In this document: positions 59,424 to 59,604 of the stretch, in pieces | Layout: the number at the start of each line of letters is the position of its first letter | Numbering within the stretch: position 1 is the first letter of the stretch | Origin: Clostridiales bacterium | Lineage (GTDB): Bacteria; Bacillota; Clostridia; Oscillospirales; CAG-272 | Direction of reading: 5' to 3' | NCBI GenBank assembly: GCA_003150035.1 | Contig: QALR01000008.1 | Span: 1 to 59,604 of the forward strand | DNA: 59,604 nt | Made by a program: the position numbers and the translations under genes | Notes under the pieces: generated by a model | Seen by the model: the letters and a program-made list of their open reading frames with translations, nothing else | Told to the model about the DNA's origin: nothing | The model's database searches: none

Positions 59424-59604
59424 ACGTGAGAATTGCCGTCAATATCGGCGATCCGATTTTGTATACGGACGCCTATTACGCATGGGCGATTCTGGAGCTT
59501 ACCGAATAAAATTCGAAAAAACATGGGAAACGGTGAGAAAACGGGCAGTCTAAAACGACAAATGGACAGATAACAGATAAATAACAATCCGAGGAGGAAT
59601 TTTT
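59424..59604 (+). repeat. 181-bp direct repeat, copy 2
   Basis: It matches 56951-57131 with three substitutions. It carries the last 28 codons of the 56374 lipoprotein gene without the rest (59424-59509, ending at TAA) and then the same intergenic sequence up to GAGGAGGAATTTTT at the window edge. The next gene, outside the window, would use this Shine-Dalgarno sequence. Confidence 0.92.

Noticed and set aside
1..59604. CRISPR arrays, tRNA and rRNA genes
   Set aside because: No regularly spaced repeats, tRNA cloverleaf consensus or rRNA core sequences were noticed; a tRNAscan or CRISPR search could confirm this.

Overview
The window looks like chromosome of a spore-forming, strictly anaerobic Clostridia bacterium, probably an uncultured gut lineage near Oscillospiraceae/Ruminococcaceae (inference). 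Grounds: AGGAGG ribosome sites and TTGACA-N17-TATAAT promoters throughout, a tiny spoVM gene and two CotF-like coat genes, a Trp T-box leader, Rex, GTP-type PEP carboxykinase, and many soluble iron-sulfur enzymes. No rRNA, tRNA or CRISPR array was seen.

Region by region. 1-630: remnant of an IS200/IS605 element and short tandem repeats. 691-15606: a LysR regulator, then a run of co-directed genes for the reductive branch of the TCA cycle: a lactate/malate dehydrogenase-family enzyme with the malate-type Arg, fumarase, HdrB-HdrC-HdrA, FlxD-FlxC-FlxB-FlxA, a soluble two-subunit fumarate reductase, and PEP carboxykinase. Read together, PEP + CO2 could go to oxaloacetate, malate, fumarate and succinate, with the last step tied to an NADH-oxidising, flavin-based electron-bifurcating Hdr-Flx complex. 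15619-17764: a PQ-loop protein, a LysR regulator and Rex. 17811-27253 (minus): one tight operon for chorismate, Phe and Tyr (aminotransferase, pheA, aroB, aroC, aroE-aroK fusion, aroQ, aroA, tyrA, DAHP synthase), with a perfect palindrome beside its promoter and a divergent TetR gene. 28001-34322: glutamate synthase; the large subunit carries two in-frame stop codons, gltD is intact.

34631-41990 (minus): a lipoprotein HtrA-like protease with InlB-type repeats, a GH78 alpha-L-rhamnosidase, and the tryptophan transporter trpXYZ behind a Trp T-box. 42031-44756: IscR-type Rrf2 regulator, cysteine desulfurase, cysteine synthase. 44955-47789: methionine transporter metNIQ behind a 37-codon Met-rich leader peptide overlapping a terminator/antiterminator pair, an arrangement that looks like ribosome-mediated attenuation. 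47794-54868: spoVM (minus), then rimP-nusA-rnpM-ylxQ-infB followed by a GH151-like alpha-L-fucosidase candidate. 55046-55766: spore-coat-like small proteins. 55916-59604: fast-evolving lipoprotein and secreted-protein genes, including an AT-rich segment bounded by a 181-bp direct repeat and a V8-like protease with an out-of-frame upstream start.

The strongest candidates for undescribed biology are the metNIQ leader-peptide attenuator, the hdr-flx-frd-pck operon as a bifurcating fumarate respiration/fermentation module, and a pair of intergenic elements (17811-17913 and 44795-44860) whose shared hairpin shows compensatory base changes.
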